A stretch of DNA of 64,000 bases from Bacteroidales bacterium. Lineage in GTDB: Bacteria > Bacteroidota > Bacteroidia > Bacteroidales > P3. Numbering within the stretch: the stretch's first letter is position 1; each line of letters begins with the position of its first letter. Positions 59,125 to 64,000 of the stretch are shown piece by piece. The notes under the pieces were generated by a model. It had not been told where the DNA came from, made no database searches, and saw only the letters and a program-made list of their open reading frames with translations. The DNA lies in assembly GCA_024681475.1 (NCBI GenBank), contig JAILAT010000049.1, positions 1-64,000 on the forward strand, read 5' to 3'. Position numbers and translations under genes: made by a program.

Positions 59125-62100
59125 TTAGACTTCTACCAATTTGTCCCATAGATCAGAGTCTATCATTTGTTTGAATTTTTCCAAATATCCTTTCGGTACT
59201 CTTATTTCCTTTAGTTTTTTGCAACACGAAAAAGCAGTCTTTCCAATCTGTCTGATTGTCTTTGGTAAAGAAACAATTGATAGGTTATTGTTAATATTGT
59301 CTTCAACTCCCGTTTCAAGTGCATCCTGCGCGTCCGCAAACGATACGCATGGATCAAATGCATTATTACAAATAATTTCACAGCCATCTTTGACGCAATA
59401 CTCTGTTGCGAAATTATTTTCAAAGGCAACTAATTTTTTCCCATCTTTGGTGTAAAATACACCATTCCCCTCATGAAAATATTTTTCTGTCATACAAATT
59501 ATTTTCTCAGGATCCGCCCAACCATCTGCCTCTTCCAATACAACTCGGAATTCATCCCTTTGCGACAATGTTTCATCTATTTCTTGAAGCTCTTCCAAAT
59601 GAAGATTCCGTATTATAATAACACCATCTTGGCTGACACTCATTAGTTTCCTATCATCAGGTGAGAATGATACACAAGTCACATCCTTACTACGCAGACC
59701 CCTTATTTCATCACCATGGTCCGAAAAACGCAGCTCTTTATTGTTTCCTACTTTTCTCACATAGATGTTGGCTGACCTCATATGCCCCCAACTAGACGGA
59801 TTAACAGAAAATGGAATATAGCCTTTATTCGACATTGCAATATATTTACCAGACCTACTGAATGTAAGAATACTTTTTCCCGGTATTTCTTCTAACTGTC
59901 CATTTTCAAGTTCTCCACACCTTGCATTTGGTATGCTATTATAATATGCAAATAATCCAGAGGTGCTGAAAAACGACTTCCATATGGCGTAATTTGGTGT
60001 ATCAGGGCCATATACCCAGTCTCGCAACATCAAGTCATAAACTCCAATAAAACCTGTTGTCCAACTATGAACCCCACATTTGCCACTTATTGATACAAAT
60101 CTATCATCATGTGAAAAAGAAACATTGTTCAGATAATAGAGATTATCAGGTAACTCTATCTCGCTTATACATACTGAATCATCAGTATTATAAACATTGA
60201 TTCTTGAATGCCTTTTCTCACATATTTCATAATTCTTAATAAGTTTGATAATACTATATGGTTTCGTTTGTGTATCTGTTTTTGTTTGATTAAAAAGGTC
60301 TAATAATATTTTGGTAACATATAAAACCTCACATGCTTTCTGTTTGTCGGTTCTATCTAACGAATTTGTCCAATCAAAAGATTGTATTGTTTTCATTTCT
60401 TCTTGATTCAGAAATTCTTCCAACAATACACCTTCATCATGCTTTTTCTCTTTAAAATAGAAATATCTTTTTGTTGATGATACACTGGTTCTAGAAAACA
60501 ACTTCCCTGATGGACTAACAAATACATAATCACTCAAAAATGCAGGAGGTATCTTCTGAAGAGAGATAGGATTAACAATATCAACGCGCCTTTCTGTTTC
60601 TTTGTAATATATATAAAAATTCATGTTATAGAATCCCCTTCTCTGGCTCAACGCAATGTTAGATTCCATTTCAAACTCTATTTCCTTTTCTGATACTATA
60701 TCATAGTAAAACCAGACTCCTTCTTTGCAATAAATTGTGTGGTTCCCATCATCTGCAAAAAGGGCATTTCTATATTTGCTTGTATCAATAATATCAAGTA
60801 AATCCGATTTTATGTCATATCCTGTTTTTTCAGAATATTTTTCATGAATAATTAATCCACGTGGCGATTGGGATAAAATAATACTACCATTATTTGAAAC
60901 AGAAAGTATGCTATTTATAGATACGGGCAAATCAACGGGATGCTGATGTTCACTTAGTAGATAGCATTGCCCATCATCATCTGTGTCCCTAAGAAAACAT
61001 TGATGATTTTTTTCTTCAATAATATACTTTTGGTGAGCCATATGTTGCCATATGTTATCATCTATATAGTAAATGCGGTAGTTTTTACTATTCTCTGTCA
61101 AGATACCGTATCTTTCCACAAAAGACAATTGAATATCTTTTTCATTTCCTTGGATTATTAACTCATCCTTCGATACATTTACTTTGTATACTTCCACAAT
61201 CTCTTCTTCACGTTTAGCATAAATAAAACTTCCTAGGGGCGTTTTATAAAGAGTTCCGCCGGACAATTCCCTAACACATTTACCGCCATGAAATATTTTT
61301 ATTGACTCATTTCCTTTTACTATAAGAATCTTGTCCGATATATATATACTATCCCTCTCTCCAATTTTATTGAATTCGTCACTACAATTCATTGATAGTT
61401 CACTCCATGTATTTGGGCGTTTGTAGTTATAATCGGACCATACGTAATTATTATGAACCACTTTAGTATAAATACCATCAGAATTCTCGATAAGTGTTAA
61501 ATCCAGAATATCAACATGAAGGTCTAATTTGGAACATATGCCCTTGTTGTTTGTGACTAATGAATAAAAGTCCTCCACCAAATCTGATTGAGTAACTTTT
61601 ATTTCATTTATTTTTCTAATAACACCTCCGTAACTATGAATTGGAACCCCTATATAATTTGTTGGCTCTATAATGTCCTTCAGAAAGAAATACCTACCAC
61701 TACGGTGTAGATAATAATGATTTAGTATAAAGCCTATAAAATCATCTTTTGCCCCGCTACAATATGGGAGTTCTGCTCCCGTTCCATCTGATTGCAGTTT
61801 AATAACCTTATAGCTCTCATCATCTATACAGCAATAATATAAAATCTCATCTATTATGGTATAAGACTTACACTGAATGGTCTGAATTTTACAATCGTCT
61901 TGATGCCAAATCACACTAAGGCATAGCGTACCGTCTTTAGATGTGTCTGAAAAAACAGCAATATCCAAGTTGTGAAAAACATATTTCTCAAATCGGCCTA
62001 TAACTTCTCCGCAGCAAACATCATACACACAAAACTCCATAGTTTGAATCTTGCCATTATCTTCTTTTATGCCATAATTTAGCGACAACAATCTTTTGTT

Positions 62101-62481
62101 TATTGCCAGTATCTTTACGGGAGATAAGCCATTTTCCACATGATTATCTCCGGTGTCCGTGTTAAAAAAATATGTTCTGTCTTTCCTTACAACAGCAATC
62201 CACGGAGAATTGTCAAAACAGTAACCAGCTTCCAATTCACTACCACCTAATCTAACGGCATCTTCTACCTCCACTTCGTCAATCTCAATATCATATCGAT
62301 CACTCCCCTCAATGATACTTCTTATTAGATGTTTCCCCGCTGACATTCGGAATGAATGGACGTTCTTCAAAGGCGTGGTCGCCTGATCAATGTAAAAGCT
62401 ACGAATTTTTTCATCAAATACTTGAATCTGAAAATCAGTATTAAGATATCCTTTGTGTGGAAATATTGAGAAACTTTTCAT
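59125..62481 (-). CDS. 1118-aa WD40/beta-propeller-like protein with C-terminal leucine-rich (BspA-like) segment
   Basis: DVTCVSFSPDDRKLMSVSQDGVIIIRNL; NLYYLNNVSFSHDDRFVSISGKCGVHSW; C-terminal NNLSIVSLPKTIRQIGKTAFSCCKKLKEIRVP. Confidence 0.85.
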   Translation of the reverse strand: MKSFSIFPHKGYLNTDFQIQVFDEKIRSFYIDQATTPLKNVHSFRMSAGKHLIRSIIEGSDRYDIEIDEVEVEDAVRLGGSELEAGYCFDNSPWIAVVRKDRTYFFNTDTGDNHVENGLSPVKILAINKRLLSLNYGIKEDNGKIQTMEFCVYDVCCGEVIGRFEKYVFHNLDIAVFSDTSKDGTLCLSVIWHQDDCKIQTIQCKSYTIIDEILYYCCIDDESYKVIKLQSDGTGAELPYCSGAKDDFIGFILNHYYLHRSGRYFFLKDIIEPTNYIGVPIHSYGGVIRKINEIKVTQSDLVEDFYSLVTNNKGICSKLDLHVDILDLTLIENSDGIYTKVVHNNYVWSDYNYKRPNTWSELSMNCSDEFNKIGERDSIYISDKILIVKGNESIKIFHGGKCVRELSGGTLYKTPLGSFIYAKREEEIVEVYKVNVSKDELIIQGNEKDIQLSFVERYGILTENSKNYRIYYIDDNIWQHMAHQKYIIEEKNHQCFLRDTDDDGQCYLLSEHQHPVDLPVSINSILSVSNNGSIILSQSPRGLIIHEKYSEKTGYDIKSDLLDIIDTSKYRNALFADDGNHTIYCKEGVWFYYDIVSEKEIEFEMESNIALSQRRGFYNMNFYIYYKETERRVDIVNPISLQKIPPAFLSDYVFVSPSGKLFSRTSVSSTKRYFYFKEKKHDEGVLLEEFLNQEEMKTIQSFDWTNSLDRTDKQKACEVLYVTKILLDLFNQTKTDTQTKPYSIIKLIKNYEICEKRHSRINVYNTDDSVCISEIELPDNLYYLNNVSFSHDDRFVSISGKCGVHSWTTGFIGVYDLMLRDWVYGPDTPNYAIWKSFFSTSGLFAYYNSIPNARCGELENGQLEEIPGKSILTFSRSGKYIAMSNKGYIPFSVNPSSWGHMRSANIYVRKVGNNKELRFSDHGDEIRGLRSKDVTCVSFSPDDRKLMSVSQDGVIIIRNLHLEELQEIDETLSQRDEFRVVLEEADGWADPEKIICMTEKYFHEGNGVFYTKDGKKLVAFENNFATEYCVKDGCEIICNNAFDPCVSFADAQDALETGVEDNINNNLSIVSLPKTIRQIGKTAFSCCKKLKEIRVPKGYLEKFKQMIDSDLWDKLVEV

Positions 62482-62547
62482 AATTTGTTTTCTTTTGTGC
62501 TACAAAAATACGAATCTCTCTCGCAGTCTTTTTGCACAGTTCTTTAT

Positions 62548-63492
62548 TTATTCCACAACTCTTTTAATGTCTAGAATTTCGTTTGTGATACTATTCCTTT
62601 CAATTAGCACTTCATCGTTTTTTTTGAGCGTCTTGATCTTATACCATAATTTCCCTTTATCTAGACAAAAAACATTTCCATCTTCTGGTTTAATAAAGAC
62701 TACGCCACTGGGAAGCACACTGGTTATCACACCAATTTCCTCCTTCTTGGCCATAAAAGTACTTATATGCTCAACAAAATTCACAAGCAGTCCATTGAAT
62801 TTCAAGTAATAGAGATAGCGATGAGGAAGTATTCTCTCAATTATACTTTCTTGATAGGGGGTCGACTCTCCGCCTCTGTGATTAAGGTTTCTGCATTGGT
62901 ATAGTTCATTTAATTCATTGTAAGTAGGTTCAAATACACCTTTGTAATACTTCCCATTATAATATACCCAATACAGAATGGCCCGAATTCTTTCATTGAA
63001 ATACAATTTCATAAGTGGCATATTCTTTCTAACATCATAATCGCTTTGAATAACAATCTTTCCTATGCTGGTTGTGTCTCCCTGATTGTTTATTACAACT
63101 TCGTCGTCCTTTCTCTCATTAAACAAACTAATGAATTTTGGCCTCTGGCAGAACCAATTGGTAATATTCTCCACTTGCTGGAAAACAGCAAGGCAATAAT
63201 CTTCAAAGTTATTTTCCCTTTTATAGCGCTCCATTCGGCAGAAATCTTCAACCAATTGGGGGACAATCTCCTTTATCGGGAAGTATTTGTAAAACTGTTC
63301 AGATTGTTCCTTGATAACTTTTTCTATGCAGTATTCGTATATCTCATTGATACGACCGTCTGACGACTCACTAAAAACACTCGATGCGGAATCCGTTTTT
63401 CCAAACAGTTCCCGCATGGCTGCATCAAATTCGGCATTCTGAGATGATAGCGTCTTTATCTTTTCAATGGTGTCTATAAGGCGTTTATCCAT
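62548..63492 (-). CDS. 314-aa protein with helical N-terminal region and OB/cold-shock-like C-terminal segment
   Basis: C-terminal EEIGVITSVLPSGVVFIKPEDGNVFCLDKGKLWYKIKTLKKNDEVLIER; internal CRNLNHRGGE; start overlaps the RT stop. Confidence 0.8.
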   Translation of the reverse strand: MDKRLIDTIEKIKTLSSQNAEFDAAMRELFGKTDSASSVFSESSDGRINEIYEYCIEKVIKEQSEQFYKYFPIKEIVPQLVEDFCRMERYKRENNFEDYCLAVFQQVENITNWFCQRPKFISLFNERKDDEVVINNQGDTTSIGKIVIQSDYDVRKNMPLMKLYFNERIRAILYWVYYNGKYYKGVFEPTYNELNELYQCRNLNHRGGESTPYQESIIERILPHRYLYYLKFNGLLVNFVEHISTFMAKKEEIGVITSVLPSGVVFIKPEDGNVFCLDKGKLWYKIKTLKKNDEVLIERNSITNEILDIKRVVE

Positions 63493-64000
63493 AGTTATTT
63501 ATTATTGCATCCAAAGAAGCATTCAAATCTTCCACCAAAGAGCTTGAATCTTGCTTTGGAAGATAGTTTTTATTGTTGAAGGTGGCGATGTTTGTCGGCA
63601 CTGACTCACCATTGTTGTTGCCTGTGAATAATTTCAGCAGGCGCTCATTGAGTTTTCTATACGTTTCATCCTTTTCCCCTTTTACCATCTTGAGGTAAAG
63701 CAGCTTTCCGGCAATGACATTTTCTATGTGTGGTATACCTACATTGGGACGTGTGGTTTTGGGCGTATAGTGCTTTTCAAAGAGCCGTTGCGCTTCAGGC
63801 AAGCCTTTCGCTTCCCATATATGCAGGAAGAGACGTATCTGCTTGACATACTTCCGGGTGACGTTGGTCTGCTCATTTACAGTCAATCCCGTAACCTCCT
63901 GCCGCTCACCACTGTGGCAAAGGCGGGTCTTGTCGGCATTGATCTTGAAATGCTCCTCGTTCTCAATAATGTTATGCAGGGATTTACAGAACCTGCCGTC
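63485..64000 (-). CDS. Retron-type/defence-associated reverse transcriptase, C-terminal part (5' end beyond the window)
   Basis: Frame is open to the window end: FKINADKTRLCHSGERQEVTGLTVNEQTNVTRKYVKQIRLFLHIWEAKGLPEAQRLFEKHY...IAGKLLYLKMVKGEKDETYRKLNERL, typical of bacterial RT C-terminal motifs. Confidence 0.85.
   Translation of the reverse strand, partial: DGRFCKSLHNIIENEEHFKINADKTRLCHSGERQEVTGLTVNEQTNVTRKYVKQIRLFLHIWEAKGLPEAQRLFEKHYTPKTTRPNVGIPHIENVIAGKLLYLKMVKGEKDETYRKLNERLLKLFTGNNNGESVPTNIATFNNKNYLPKQDSSSLVEDLNASLDAIINNYG

Overview
64-kb segment of a Bacteroidota (Bacteroidales-like) chromosome. The assignment rests on gene families such as DUF4954, DUF3127, GldA-like and Bacteroidetes LptD-like proteins, and on TAnnTTTG -7 promoter elements. 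The left end is the 3' tail of an IS3-family element. Ordinary housekeeping or cell-envelope genes follow (OmpA-like, glycosyltransferase, purN, acpP-fabF-rnc, PorV/PorQ-like protein, DUF4954, nagB, recQ, lptB). The centre (about 17.1-37.3 kb) holds three co-oriented giant secreted repeat proteins (1551, about 2977 and about 1885 aa) built from V[FY]GGGN-type predicted beta-solenoid repeats. These repeats are organised into at least two higher-order super-modules. A truncated 3' scar of a further copy lies upstream, and an 86-bp intergenic direct repeat lies between giants 1 and 2. Next come a 1077-aa multi-cofactor oxidoreductase fusion, manC, pyrF, an ABC ATPase, an amidase, LptD, MATE and dnaB. 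The right end (about 57.8-64.0 kb) is AT-rich and carries a minus-strand operon-like array. It contains the C-terminus of a retron-type/defence-associated reverse transcriptase, a translationally coupled 314-aa protein (possible RNA-binding OB/cold-shock-like tail), a 1118-aa WD40/LRR-like protein, a 324-aa Cys/His-containing protein and a small basic ORF. This is my best candidate for an undescribed, possibly defence-related system. Three small ORFs (45, 53 and 58 aa) below the supplied ORF-track threshold were found by reading the minus strand. All functional calls come from reading sequence motifs; no database search was run.
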